A stretch of DNA of 64,000 bases from Streptomyces sp. 135 (GCF_020026305.1 NZ_CP075691.1:1488001-1552000); one strand, 5' to 3'. Shown: positions 32,613 to 42,155, counted from the stretch's first letter. The notes: generated from the sequence alone by a model not told the origin. A program made the numbers and translations.

Positions 32613-34829
32613 ATGGGCGACAAGGCGAACGCACACCCCGGAGCCGCCGGCAGGGCAGTGACGGCCGACCACCCCACGTCCGTACGGAATGTGGTGCTGG
32701 TCGGCCACAGCGGATCGGGCAAGACGACCCTGGTGGAGGCCCTCGCGCTGACCGCGGGGGCGGTGAACCGGGCGGGCCGGGTCGAGGACGGCACCGCCGT
32801 CTCCGACCACGACGAGATCGAACACCGGCAGCAGCGCTCGGTGCAGCTGTCCCTGGTGCCCCTCGAATGGGACGGCATCAAGATCAACCTCCTGGACACC
32901 CCCGGGTATGCCGACTTCGTCGGTGAGCTGAGGGCCGGTCTGCGCGCCGCGGACGCGGCCCTCTTCGTCGTCTCGGCGGCCGAGGGCACGGAGGGCATCA
33001 CCGGCACCACCCGCATGGTCTGGGAGGAGTGCGCGGCGGTCGGCATGCCGCGGGCCATCGTGGTCACGCACCTGGAGTCGGCCCGCACCGACTTCGCCGA
33101 CATCACGCGCTGCTGCGCCGAGGCGTTCGGCGCCGACGACCCGGACGCCGTGCTGCCGCTGTATCTGCCGCTCCACGGTGAGCAGGGCCCCGACGGGCAC
33201 GCGCCGGTGACCGGCCTGATCGGACTGCTCTCCCAGCGGATCTACGACTACGCCTCCGGGGAGCGCAAGGAGTCCGAGCCGGGCGGCGACCAGCTGCCGC
33301 TGATCCGGGAGGCGCGCGACAAGCTGATCGAGGGGATCATCGCCGAGAGCGAGGACGAGTCCCTCATGGACCGCTATCTCGGCGGCGAGGACATCGACTT
33401 CAAGACACTCGTGGACGACCTGGAGCGCGCCGTGGCGCGCGGCATCTTCCATCCCGTGCTCGCCGCGGGGCCCGCAACGCAGGGCGCCCGTCAGGGCATC
33501 GGCACGGTCGAACTCCTGGAGCTGATCACGGGTGGCTTCCCCACCCCGCTGGAGCACCCGGCGCCGGCCGTGACCACGCCGGACGGCAAGGCCCGGCCCG
33601 CGCTCACCTGCGACCCGGACGGCCCGCTGGCGGCCGAGGTGGTCAAGACCGCCTCCGACCCGTATGTCGGCCGGATCTCGCTCGTACGCGTCTTCTCCGG
33701 CACCCTGCGCCCCGACGAGACGGTGCACGTCTCCGGCCACGGCCTGGCCGACCGGGGTCCTGAGGGCCGCGCCCTCCACGAGGCCGACGAACGCATCGGC
33801 GCGCTCTCCTCACCCTTCGGCAAACAGCAGCGCACCCTGACCCGGTGCGTGGCGGGCGACCTGGCGTGCGTGGCCAAGCTGCACCGCGCGGAGACCGGCG
33901 ACACGCTCTCGGACAAGGACGCCCCGCTCCTGATGGAGCCCTGGGACATGCCGGACCCGCTGCTGCCGCTCGCCATCCAGGCGCACAGCAAGGCGGACGA
34001 GGACAAGCTCTCGCAGGGGCTCGCGCGCCTGGTCGCCGAGGACCCGACGATGCGCCTGGAGCAGAACCAGGACACCCACCAGGTGGTCCTGTGGTGCCTG
34101 GGCGAGGCACACGCCGACGTGGCCCTGGAGCGGCTGCGCAGCCGGTACGGCGTGCAGGTCGACGTCGTACCGCACAAGGTCTCCCTACGGGAGACGTTCG
34201 CGGACCGGTCGACGGGGCGCGGGCGCCATGTGAAGCAGTCCGGCGGGCACGGCCAGTACGCGATCTGCGAGATCGAGGTGGAGCCGCTGCCCGGCGGCAG
34301 CGGCATCGAGTTCGTCGACAAGGTCGTCGGCGGCGCGGTCCCGCGGCAGTTCATCCCGTCCGTCGAGAAGGGCGTGCGCGCCCAGGCGGCGAAGGGCGTC
34401 GCCGCCGGGTACGCGCTCATCGACGTACGCGTCACGCTGCTGGACGGCAAGGCGCACTCGGTGGACTCCTCGGACGCCGCGTTCCAGACGGCGGGCGCCC
34501 TCGCGCTGCGCGAGGCGGCCGCCGGGGCGAGGATCCACCTGCTCGAACCGGTGGCCGAAGTGCGGGTGTTGGTCGGTGACGACCACGTCGGCGCGGTGAT
34601 GAGCGATCTGTCGGGCCGTCGCGGCCGGGTGGTCGGCACCGAGCAGGCACCGGGCGGGCGCACACTCGTACGGGCCGAGGTCCCCGAGATCGAGATCGGC
34701 CGGTACGCGGTGGATCTGCGCTCCCTCTCCCAGGGCACCGGCCGGTTCAGCCGCGCGTACGTCCGCCATGAGCCGATGCCCCCTCAGCTGTCGGAGCGGA
34801 TCCGCGAACAGGCCCAGGGCGCTACGTAG
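32613..34829 (+). CDS. Elongation factor G-like protein (EF-G2 type) with degenerate G motifs
   Basis: The 738 aa protein has the EF-G layout (GTPase, domain II, III, IV, V). The GTPase motifs are altered. The P-loop is GHSGSGKTT. G3 is DTPGYADF (about residues 95-102), with Tyr where EF-G and EF-Tu have the catalytic His. G4 reads VTHLE (about 151) where NKxD is expected. Domain IV VKQSGGHGQYA is retained. GGGAGG six bases before ATG 32613 fixes the start. A mycobacterial homologue is reported to bind GTP without measurable hydrolysis, which fits. The role is probably not canonical translocation. Confidence 0.88.
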   Translation: MGDKANAHPGAAGRAVTADHPTSVRNVVLVGHSGSGKTTLVEALALTAGAVNRAGRVEDGTAVSDHDEIEHRQQRSVQLSLVPLEWDGIKINLLDTPGYADFVGELRAGLRAADAALFVVSAAEGTEGITGTTRMVWEECAAVGMPRAIVVTHLESARTDFADITRCCAEAFGADDPDAVLPLYLPLHGEQGPDGHAPVTGLIGLLSQRIYDYASGERKESEPGGDQLPLIREARDKLIEGIIAESEDESLMDRYLGGEDIDFKTLVDDLERAVARGIFHPVLAAGPATQGARQGIGTVELLELITGGFPTPLEHPAPAVTTPDGKARPALTCDPDGPLAAEVVKTASDPYVGRISLVRVFSGTLRPDETVHVSGHGLADRGPEGRALHEADERIGALSSPFGKQQRTLTRCVAGDLACVAKLHRAETGDTLSDKDAPLLMEPWDMPDPLLPLAIQAHSKADEDKLSQGLARLVAEDPTMRLEQNQDTHQVVLWCLGEAHADVALERLRSRYGVQVDVVPHKVSLRETFADRSTGRGRHVKQSGGHGQYAICEIEVEPLPGGSGIEFVDKVVGGAVPRQFIPSVEKGVRAQAAKGVAAGYALIDVRVTLLDGKAHSVDSSDAAFQTAGALALREAAAGARIHLLEPVAEVRVLVGDDHVGAVMSDLSGRRGRVVGTEQAPGGRTLVRAEVPEIEIGRYAVDLRSLSQGTGRFSRAYVRHEPMPPQLSERIREQAQGAT

Positions 34830-34859
34830 TTGCGCCGGGCCGGACCGGACCGGCGGACG

Positions 34860-34895
34860 AGGCCGCCCGCCCAGCCGCTCTCGGGCGGGCGGCCT
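34860..34895. terminator. Terminator after the EF-G-like gene
   Basis: A 13-bp perfect stem (34860-34872 with 34883-34895) and a ten-base loop lie 31 bases beyond the stop of the EF-G-like gene. Confidence 0.8.
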
Positions 34896-35055
34896 TCCGC
34901 ACTCCCCCGGCGGATCCGGTGCGCCCTGACGGATGTCGGTGCGCACCGATACGCTGATGACCTGATCACCGGATGTGCCGGACGGCAACAGGTGTGCCGG
35001 ACAAGGAAGTCGGGAAGAGCCGCAGGAGCGAAGGCGTCGCGGCGAGGGGGCGGCA

Positions 35056-36711
35056 GTGGCGGACGATGTATTCGACTTCAGGCCCGGGGCACAGGTCCCG
35101 CTCTCGGGCGCCGCGGGACAGACCGCGGCGACCCACGCCCTGGCCTCGGCGGCGTACCGGGACGGAGACGTCGACGAGATCCTGAAGGCCAACAGCGAGT
35201 GGCACAAGTCCGTGGTCAAACCCGGGCTCTGGTCACTGTTCAAGCCGAGCCTCGGTGAGGCGTTCGCGCGGACCGTGCAGGTGCGGATGCTCGGCGGCGG
35301 CCGCAAGCCGCTCATCCAGTCCTTCGGCATCGAGCCGCAGGCGGTGGTGGAGCACTGCCTCGCGGCGAACCGCATCCGCAAGGAGCGCGACAGCTGGCTC
35401 ACGGCGGTGATGGTCCTGTGCGGCCTGCTGTTCCTGCCGGGACTGATCGTCTGGCTGCTCGTCTTCACCATCAGGCGCCAGGTCGCCAAGGGTGAGAACA
35501 AGCGGGCGGGCGCGCTCGCCTCGGCCGTCCTGGTCGCCATGGGCGTGCTGGCCGTGCTCGCCCTGCTCAAGCTGCCCTTCGACGGCTTCTGGGCCTGGTA
35601 CCTGCGGGCGTCGATCGTCCTGCCGGTGGTCGGCTGGTTCTGGGCCAAGCAGATCGCCGAGCGCACCGCCAGGGACATGCGCGAGCGCTGGGGGAGCCTG
35701 CTCTCGGGCGGCGGCATCGGCGCCAAGATCCCCGAGGCGGTGCCGGGCAGCCCCGGCGAGACGGCCGCCGAGCGGCTGCGCCAGGGCCTGGCCAGGCTCT
35801 CCGCCGAGCAGCAGAGCAACTCCGTGTTCTACGCCGGGCCCAAGGGCATATTGGGCATGGGCACACGCTGGGGCAGCTGGCAGCTGGCCGAGGAGCTGGT
35901 GCCCGCCGAGGACGGCAAGGAGATCCACCCCTTCCGCAGCTGGGACGTCATACGGGCGGTGCACGACCAGCTCCGCATGCTGGAGCGCGGTCCCCTGCAC
36001 ACCGGCGGCTTCCCGACCCCGTCGATAAACCACTGGATCGTCTCCCCGATCGGGGAGAACGCCGGATCGGTGGCCCGCCCCACCGGCACGGACGTCGACG
36101 CCTTCCAGATCCGCGGCCACGAGATACAGCGCATCTGCAACGAACAGCAGTTCGGCAGCGGGGACCGGCACTACCTCGGCGTCCAGTTCACCCTCTGGGA
36201 CGGCCAGCTGGTCATCACGATGCTCATCACGGTGACCGTGCTGCACGAGACGCTGCGCATCGAGGTCACCGGGCACGCGCTGGGCCCCGTGCACTCCCTG
36301 TTCACGACCAAGCCCGAGCCCAAGACGAAGACGGTCTCCAAGGCCATCAAGTTCTGGGAGACCGTCGACCGCCACCTGCCGCTGGTCGACGCCGACGAGG
36401 TCGTACGCCTCGCCGTGCGCGCCCCCTTCACCTGGTACCCGCCGCTCCTGGACCACCTCGGCGGCAAGCTGGTCCTGCCCGAGCCCTTCGGCCTGCGGCA
36501 CGCCTGGGCCGACAAGCCGTGGCGGCACCGCTTCATGGCCGACGACGCGCTGCGCGCCGCCACGCCCGTGCTGCGCGTGGTGCACTCGGCGGCCATCAAG
36601 GTCCTCGCGGAGAACGGCGTGAACACCGAGAAGTTCGGCACGCGCTCCGGCTTCCTCAGCGGGGCGATCCAGGACCCGATGCCGAGGAAGGCGGACGTGT
36701 ACGACGCGTGA
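35056..36711 (+). CDS. Large membrane protein of unknown function
   Basis: The 551 aa protein has a soluble N-terminal part (about residues 1-105), then two to four membrane helices (SWLTAVMVLCGLLFLPGLIV, AGALASAVLVAMGVLAVLAL and a third before residue 200). A large C-terminal soluble domain follows (about 240-551) with FQIRGHEIQRICNEQQFGSG and LFTTKPEPKTKTVSKAIKFW. I recognise it only as a conserved Streptomyces hypothetical between the EF-G-like gene and the HIT gene. GTG 35056 has GAGGGGG five bases upstream. No enzyme motif found. Confidence 0.85.
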   Translation: MADDVFDFRPGAQVPLSGAAGQTAATHALASAAYRDGDVDEILKANSEWHKSVVKPGLWSLFKPSLGEAFARTVQVRMLGGGRKPLIQSFGIEPQAVVEHCLAANRIRKERDSWLTAVMVLCGLLFLPGLIVWLLVFTIRRQVAKGENKRAGALASAVLVAMGVLAVLALLKLPFDGFWAWYLRASIVLPVVGWFWAKQIAERTARDMRERWGSLLSGGGIGAKIPEAVPGSPGETAAERLRQGLARLSAEQQSNSVFYAGPKGILGMGTRWGSWQLAEELVPAEDGKEIHPFRSWDVIRAVHDQLRMLERGPLHTGGFPTPSINHWIVSPIGENAGSVARPTGTDVDAFQIRGHEIQRICNEQQFGSGDRHYLGVQFTLWDGQLVITMLITVTVLHETLRIEVTGHALGPVHSLFTTKPEPKTKTVSKAIKFWETVDRHLPLVDADEVVRLAVRAPFTWYPPLLDHLGGKLVLPEPFGLRHAWADKPWRHRFMADDALRAATPVLRVVHSAAIKVLAENGVNTEKFGTRSGFLSGAIQDPMPRKADVYDA

Positions 36712-36738
36712 GGGTCGCCGCCCCGCCGCCCGGCAGTG

Positions 36739-37302
36739 CTACAGCGCCGCGGGCCAGGCGTCAGCGAGCATCTTGCGGGTGTCGGCGAGCAGCTGCGGCA
36801 GCACCTTCGTGTGCCCCACGACCGGCATGAAGTTGGTGTCGCCGCCCCAGCGCGGGACGACGTGCTGGTGCAGGTGCGCGGCGATGCCGGCGCCCGCCAC
36901 GGCTCCTTGGTTCATGCCGATGTTGAAGCCGTGCGCGCCGGACGCGGCGCGCAGGGCCGTCATCGCCTGCTTGGTCAGCTCGCCCAGCTCGGCGGTCTCG
37001 GGGGCGGTGAGATCGGTGTAGTCGGCGACGTGCCGGTAGGGCACGACCATCAGATGGCCGCCGTTGTACGGGTAGAGGTTCAGCACCCCGTACACGTGCT
37101 CGCCGCGCGCGATCACCAGGCCGTCCTCGTCGGACTTGGCCGGGATGGAGCAGAAGGGGCAGCCGTCGTCGGCCCCCGGTCCCGTGGGCTTGTTCTCGCC
37201 CTGGATGTACGCCATCCGGTGGGGCGTCCACAGGCGCTGGAACGCGTCCTGCGTACCCACTCCGATCTGCTGCTCCGGCTCACTCGTCATGGTGGTCAGC
37301 AT
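36739..37302 (-). CDS. HIT-family nucleotide hydrolase/phosphorylase
   Basis: This protein of about 187 aa carries the histidine triad HLHQHVVPRW near residue 146 and an N-terminal CPFC zinc pair (about residue 50). NLYPYNGGHLMVVPYRHVA is typical of the Ap4A phosphorylase-like branch. The start is either ATG 37302, with GGGGA just upstream, or ATG 37290 (MTSEPEQ). I use the former with low certainty. It lies just downstream of thrS and is probably co-transcribed with it. Confidence 0.92.
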   Translation of the reverse strand: MLTTMTSEPEQQIGVGTQDAFQRLWTPHRMAYIQGENKPTGPGADDGCPFCSIPAKSDEDGLVIARGEHVYGVLNLYPYNGGHLMVVPYRHVADYTDLTAPETAELGELTKQAMTALRAASGAHGFNIGMNQGAVAGAGIAAHLHQHVVPRWGGDTNFMPVVGHTKVLPQLLADTRKMLADAWPAAL

Positions 37303-37378
37303 ATTCCCCGGCGGGTGCGTGGCGAGGGGCGGCCCCGAACGGGACCGCCCCTGGAACCCCGCGGCGGCGGGGAGCACG

Positions 37379-39286
37379 TCACACCTGTACGCGGCGCTCC
37401 ACGACGTCGACGAGCTTCGCGATCGCCTCGTCACGGGGAATCCCGTTCTCCTGCGACCCGTCGCGGTAGCGGAAGGAGACCGCTCCGGCGTTCATGTCGT
37501 CGTCACCGACGATGACCATGAACGGCACCTTGGACTTCTGCGCGTTGCGGATCTTCTTCTGCATACGGTCCGACGAGGCGTCCACCTCGACCCGCAGCCC
37601 CCGCCTCCTCGCCTCCTCGGCGAACTCCTGGAGGTAGGGCACGTGCGCGTCGCCGACCGGGATGCCGATCGCCTGGACCGGGGCCAGCCACGCCGGGAAC
37701 GCGCCCGCGTAGTGCTCGAGGAGGACACCGAAGAACCGCTCGATCGATCCGAACAGCGCGCGGTGCAGCATGACCGGCTGCTGCTTGGAGCCGTCCGCCG
37801 AGGTGTACTCCAGGCCGAACCGCTTGGGCTGGTTGAAGTCGACCTGGAGGGTCGACATCTGCCAGGACCGGCCGATCGCGTCCTTCGCCTGCACCGAGAT
37901 CTTCGGGCCGTAGTACGCGGCGCCGCCCGGGTCAGGGACCAGCGGAAGGCCCTGCTTCTCGGCCGCCTGGCGCAGCGCCTCGGTGGCCTCCGCCCAGTCC
38001 TCGTCGGAGCCGATGAACTTGTCGGAGTCGTCGCGGGTGGACAGCTCCAGCTCGAACTCGTTCAGGCCGTAGTCGCGCAGCAGGTCCAGGACGAAGGTGA
38101 GGAGCTTGTCGAGCTCCTCGGCCATCTGCTCCTTGGTGCAGTAGATGTGCGAGTCGTCCTGCGTGAAGCCGCGCGAGCGGGTCAGGCCGTGCACGACGCC
38201 CGACTTCTCGTAGCGGTAGACCGTGCCGAACTCGAAGAGCCGCAGGGGCAGTTCGCGGTAGGAGCGGCCGCGCGACTTGAAGATGAGGTTGTGCATCGGG
38301 CAGTTCATCGCCTTCAGGCGGTAGTTCTGCCCGTCGAACTCGATCGGCGGGAACATGCCCTCCGCGTAGTGCGGCAGGTGCCCGGAGGTCTCGAAGAGGT
38401 GCTCCTTCGAGATGTGCGGGGTGTTCACGAACTCGTAGCCCGCGTCCTCGTGCCGCTTGCGGGAGTAGTCCTCCATCACCTTGCGGATCACGCCGCCCTT
38501 GGGGTGGAAGACCGCGAGGCCCGGGCCCAGCTCCTCCGGGAAGGAGAAGAGGTCCAGCTCGGAGCCGAGCTTGCGGTGGTCGCGCTTCTCGGCCTCGGCG
38601 AGGAACTCCAGGTGCGCCTTGAGCTCGTCCTTCGACGGCCACGCGGTGCCGTAGATGCGCTGGAGCTGCGGGTTCTTCTCGCTGCCGCGCCAGTAGGCGG
38701 CAGCGGAGCGCATCAGCTTGAACGCGGGGATGTTCCGGGTGGTGGGCAGGTGCGGACCCCGGCAGAGGTCCTTCCAGCACAGCTCGCCGGTCTTCGCGTC
38801 GATGTTGTCGTAGATGGTCAGCTCGCCGGCGCCCACCTCGGCGTCCGCGCCGTCGGCGGCGTTCGCGGCGTTGCCCTTGAGGCCGATGAGCTCCAGCTTG
38901 TACGGCTCGTCGGCCAGCTCCACGCGGGCGTCGTCGTCATTGGTGACGCGAGCGCTGACGCTCCTCCTGCAACCTCGCGTTGAGAAGGCCGTCCTGGGCG
39001 GGCCGATGCCCAGCTTGGCCTCGGGGAAGAGCTCCTGCACGGCCTGCGCCATGACGTGCGCGGTCGAGTGGCGCAGGATGTTCAGGCCGTCCTCGGAGGA
39101 GATCTCCACGGCCTCGATCTCGTCGCCGTCGGCGACGGCGTACGCCAGGTCCTTCAGCTCGCCGGCCACGCGGGCGGCGACGATGGTGCGCTCACCGGCG
39201 AAGATCTCGGCGGCCGTAGTGCCCGTCGTCACCACGCGCTCTTCCCGCTCGGAATCGCGTTGGATGATCACACGGACGTCAGACAC
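37379..39286 (-). CDS. thrS: Threonyl-tRNA synthetase with an abnormal segment in the N2 editing domain
   Basis: The 635 aa product has the TGS domain, N2 editing domain ([11 protein letters not shown] about residue 72; [12 protein letters not shown] about 168), class II core (NCPMHNLIF about 326) and anticodon-binding domain ([12 protein letters not shown]), all recognisable. Actinobacterial ThrRS is about 658 aa. Here, between GIGPP (about residue 96) and [11 protein letters not shown] (about 116), the usual DGFYYDF block and the helix after it are missing. About 20 Arg/Ser/Thr-rich residues replace them (39000-38935). The frame stays open. This could be a compound deletion, local misassembly or true divergence. 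HIT follows downstream. Confidence 0.93.
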   Translation of the reverse strand: MSDVRVIIQRDSEREERVVTTGTTAAEIFAGERTIVAARVAGELKDLAYAVADGDEIEAVEISSEDGLNILRHSTAHVMAQAVQELFPEAKLGIGPPRTAFSTRGCRRSVSARVTNDDDARVELADEPYKLELIGLKGNAANAADGADAEVGAGELTIYDNIDAKTGELCWKDLCRGPHLPTTRNIPAFKLMRSAAAYWRGSEKNPQLQRIYGTAWPSKDELKAHLEFLAEAEKRDHRKLGSELDLFSFPEELGPGLAVFHPKGGVIRKVMEDYSRKRHEDAGYEFVNTPHISKEHLFETSGHLPHYAEGMFPPIEFDGQNYRLKAMNCPMHNLIFKSRGRSYRELPLRLFEFGTVYRYEKSGVVHGLTRSRGFTQDDSHIYCTKEQMAEELDKLLTFVLDLLRDYGLNEFELELSTRDDSDKFIGSDEDWAEATEALRQAAEKQGLPLVPDPGGAAYYGPKISVQAKDAIGRSWQMSTLQVDFNQPKRFGLEYTSADGSKQQPVMLHRALFGSIERFFGVLLEHYAGAFPAWLAPVQAIGIPVGDAHVPYLQEFAEEARRRGLRVEVDASSDRMQKKIRNAQKSKVPFMVIVGDDDMNAGAVSFRYRDGSQENGIPRDEAIAKLVDVVERRVQV

Positions 39287-39432
39287 CGGTCTCTCCTTGC
39301 AGAAGGGGGCTGCGGCGCTCTCTCTGATGCGCGCGCACTAAGGATCGTACCGAGCCGGGGGCACCCGCCGCGAAACGGTTGTCCCCGCCGCCCGGAAGCG
39401 CCCCCTCCGCACCGGCCCCCGGCGGGCGCGCC

Positions 39433-39471
39433 CAGTCGCCGCCGCACGTCTCGCTCAGTCGCCGCCGCACG
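39433..39471. repeat. 16-bp direct repeat at the 3' end of the 413-aa gene
   Basis: CAGTCGCCGCCGCACG occurs at 39433-39448 and 39456-39471, 23 bases apart. The second copy contains the stop codon and last codons of the reverse-strand gene, so the 3' end has been locally duplicated in the gap before thrS. Confidence 0.75.
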
Positions 39472-40696
39472 CCTCCCCGAAGAAGTCGAGGTTCTCCTGG
39501 AGCGACTTCATGAGCCGGTCCCGGTCCCCCTCGTCCACCTGTACCGGCACCACCCCGGTCGCCCCCGTCAGCCGCCGGAACCCGCCCCGGCTCTCCAGGC
39601 GCCCGTGCACCCGGATCGGCAGCCCGACCAGATGGGCGTGGCCCGCGACGCGGTACGACTCCTCGTCCAGGGTCATCCGCACGTGCGGGATCTCCGCCCC
39701 GCCGATCACCCGCAGCCGCACCGTGCCCTCCCCGCCCGGCGAGGAGCGCCGCATCCGCACCACGGTCCCGGTGATCCGCACCGGCACCGACGGCTCGTCG
39801 CGCAGATAGCGGGCGCCCGCCTCACGGAGCACCGTCAGGTCGCCGGGCGAGAACTCGACGGGCTCGGCGTACGCCGCACACCCCTCGGGCACCTGTGCGC
39901 CGGGCGCCCACTCCACGGCGATACGCGCCCCTTCGGTGCCCCGCACCAGGGCCACGATCGCCTCGGTCAGTTCATGGCTCACACCTGCCTCGACCGCCCC
40001 GTCGAAGGCGTCCATGCCGCCGGTGGCGCGCTGGTAGTCGACGGCCTCGCGGGCCGCGTACAGCGCCTGATGCAGCCTGACCGCGAGTGGCCGCCCGGTG
40101 AGCACAGGCACGAAAGCGGTGGGCTGCCGCCCGCCGGGGGCGGGCCCCACCAGGACGTTCTCCAGCGCGGCGGTGGCGGGCCCGCGGTGCCGCGCGCCGT
40201 AGTACCCGGCCCGGCCGCGCGCGGCGAGTGCCCCGGCGAGCAGCATCCGCCGGGCCGCGGAGCGCAGCTGCTCCTCGACCGGCCAGGGCGCGGCACCGGC
40301 GGGCCCCGTCGGCACATCGCGCCACCAGTGGATCTCGTCGCTGGGCACGCAGAGTCCTACGAGCACGTCACGGGCGGCCGGCGCGGCGCTGCGGGAGAGC
40401 GCGACGAGGGCCTCGCCGATCAGGTCCTCGCAGTCGGGGAAGGCCCGGCTCTCGGGCACCAGGAGGCTGGTGCCCCTGCCGTCGGGCCCCGGCGGCATCC
40501 AGCGGGCATAGCGGCCCGGGGCTCCTCCGCGTCGTTGCCAGCCGTGCCGGGCGAGCAGCGCGGCGAGCACCGCGGGGTCGACGGTGCCGGGCTCGGGCGG
40601 GGCGGGCTCGGGCGAGGCGGTCCACGGGCCCGCGACCGGGGCGAGGTGCGGGTGCGGACGGGCGGGGTGCGGGGGCTCTTCGTGGGGGCGGTGCAT
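39455..40696 (-). CDS. Conserved hypothetical protein paired with a DUF4365 gene
   Basis: This is a 413 aa soluble protein. The N-terminus is Pro/His-rich, the middle is helical (VLAALLARHGWQRRGGAPGR, EEQLRSAARRMLLAGALAAR), and the C-terminal 100 residues are strand-rich, with VPVRITGTVVRMRRS and LPIRVHGRLESRGGFRRL. That tail resembles a small beta-barrel or OB-type module. I do not recognise the family. Its ATG shares one base with the DUF4365 stop, so the two are translationally coupled. Confidence 0.8.
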   Translation of the reverse strand: MHRPHEEPPHPARPHPHLAPVAGPWTASPEPAPPEPGTVDPAVLAALLARHGWQRRGGAPGRYARWMPPGPDGRGTSLLVPESRAFPDCEDLIGEALVALSRSAAPAARDVLVGLCVPSDEIHWWRDVPTGPAGAAPWPVEEQLRSAARRMLLAGALAARGRAGYYGARHRGPATAALENVLVGPAPGGRQPTAFVPVLTGRPLAVRLHQALYAAREAVDYQRATGGMDAFDGAVEAGVSHELTEAIVALVRGTEGARIAVEWAPGAQVPEGCAAYAEPVEFSPGDLTVLREAGARYLRDEPSVPVRITGTVVRMRRSSPGGEGTVRLRVIGGAEIPHVRMTLDEESYRVAGHAHLVGLPIRVHGRLESRGGFRRLTGATGVVPVQVDEGDRDRLMKSLQENLDFFGEACGGD

Positions 40697-41262
40697 CAGG
40701 GGCTGTCCCCCGTCCCGACCCGCGTCATGATCTCGCGGAGCGCGCGGTCGTCGAAGATCCGCGAGGTCGGTATCCGCACGGTGGTCCTGCGCCGGCCGGT
40801 CACCGGGTGCCCCGCGAGGTTGGTCCAGTAGCAGCAGTGCCGCAGGTCGAGCCGGTCGTGACCGGCGCGCAGCCAGTCGTCCTGGGACCTGGGCACGAGC
40901 ATCACGACGAGGATCTTGTGGACCGAGACCGGCGTGCGGGCGAGCTTCTCCAGGTGCGGGTTGTCGAGCGTGAAGGAGAAGGCGGGCCGGTCCGGGTCCG
41001 GCGCCGTCTGGTAGGTGCACTTCAGCTGGACCTTGATGGTGACCTCGTCGTCGACCGTGTGACCGGGGGCGCTGTGGCTGACGTGCCAGTCGATGCCGTT
41101 GTCCGGAAAGGGCTGGGAGAGCGAGCATCCGGCGGCGGCAGCGACGGCGTGCAGATAGCCCACCTGGAGGGTCTCCATACAGGCGGTGACGGCGAGTGTG
41201 CCGCGCGGCGGTGCGATCCGCTCGGGCAGCAGCCCACCCCGTTCGGGCCGCGCGAGCGCCAT
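40696..41262 (-). CDS. DUF4365 domain protein, probable PD-(D/E)xK nuclease fold
   Basis: This 188 aa protein contains NGIDWHVSHSA (about residue 57) and VTIKVQLKCTYQT (about 75-87). A conserved Asp in a D-W pattern followed by a Q-x-K strand is how DUF4365 proteins match the restriction-endonuclease-like core. The remainder includes SVHKILVVMLVP and HCCYWTNLAGHP. ATG 41262 has GGAAAGG ten bases upstream, and a TTG at 41283 lacks one. It is coupled to the 413-aa gene. The substrate and any immunity role are unproven. Confidence 0.8.
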   Translation of the reverse strand: MALARPERGGLLPERIAPPRGTLAVTACMETLQVGYLHAVAAAAGCSLSQPFPDNGIDWHVSHSAPGHTVDDEVTIKVQLKCTYQTAPDPDRPAFSFTLDNPHLEKLARTPVSVHKILVVMLVPRSQDDWLRAGHDRLDLRHCCYWTNLAGHPVTGRRRTTVRIPTSRIFDDRALREIMTRVGTGDSP

Positions 41263-41429
41263 GTCCAACAGGCCTTTCCACAACGGTACTTCCCCGCTCG
41301 GGCCGTCAACGCCTGGGCCCAGTACCTCTGTTGTCTCCGGGCCGCGTACAGCGCAAACGGCCCGGGTATCACCAGCGTGGGCAGGGGACTGACGTCATCT
41401 GCCGGGACTGATCGAGGAGTTGCGTCACC

Positions 41430-42155
41430 ATGACGTGCTGGTACGAGGGGCCCTTGGCCGCATTCGACACAGAGACCACGGGCGTCGACGTCGAGACCGA
41501 CCGCATCGTGTCGGCCGCCGTCGTCGTCCAGCAGGGCGCGGGGACCCGTCCGCGCATCACCCGCTGGCTGGTGAACCCGGGCATCCCGGTGCCCGAGGAG
41601 TCCACCGCCGTACACGGACTGACGGAGGATCACCTCCAGCGCAACGGCCGCTGGCCCGCGCCGGTGATGGAGGAGATAGCGCGCGATCTGGCCGAACAGG
41701 GCGCGGCGGGACGGCCGATCGTGGTGATGAACGCGCCGTTCGACCTGACCATCCTGGACCGGGAGCTGCGCCGGCACCGCGCCTCGTCGCTGAGCCGCTA
41801 CATGGAGGGCTCGCCCCTCTGTGTGATCGACCCGCGGGTCCTGGACAAGCAGCTTGACCGCTACCGCAAGGGCCGCCGCACACTGACCGACCTGTGCGCG
41901 CACTACGAGGTGGAGCTGGCGGATGCGCACGACGCGGCGGCGGACGCGCAGGCCGCTCTCGATGTCGTACGAGCGGTGGGGCGCCGTTTCTCGGCCCGTC
42001 TGGAGCGGCTCTCCCCCGGCGAGCTGCACACGCTCCAGGCCGTCTGGCACGCGGCGCAGGCGCGCGGGCTCCAGGCGTGGTTCGCCAAGAGCGGCTCACC
42101 GGAGGCGGTGGACCCGGCATGGCCGCTGCGTCCCGAACTCCGGGCGGCTGCCTGA
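41430..42155 (+). CDS. DEDDh 3'-5' exonuclease (DnaQ/epsilon-like)
   Basis: This 241 aa stand-alone exonuclease has ExoI AAFDTETTGVD (about residues 10-20), ExoII NAPFDLTILDRE (about 100) and ExoIII DAHDAAADAQAALD (about 166). These form the DEDDh active site of proofreading-type exonucleases. The C-terminal 60 residues are an unassigned helical extension. A tRNA-Val gene and its terminator lie downstream on the opposite strand. Confidence 0.92.
   Translation: MTCWYEGPLAAFDTETTGVDVETDRIVSAAVVVQQGAGTRPRITRWLVNPGIPVPEESTAVHGLTEDHLQRNGRWPAPVMEEIARDLAEQGAAGRPIVVMNAPFDLTILDRELRRHRASSLSRYMEGSPLCVIDPRVLDKQLDRYRKGRRTLTDLCAHYEVELADAHDAAADAQAALDVVRAVGRRFSARLERLSPGELHTLQAVWHAAQARGLQAWFAKSGSPEAVDPAWPLRPELRAAA

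Noticed and set aside
39287..39454. T-box leader in front of thrS
   Set aside because: No T-box sequence or specifier-loop pattern is visible, and the gap is short.
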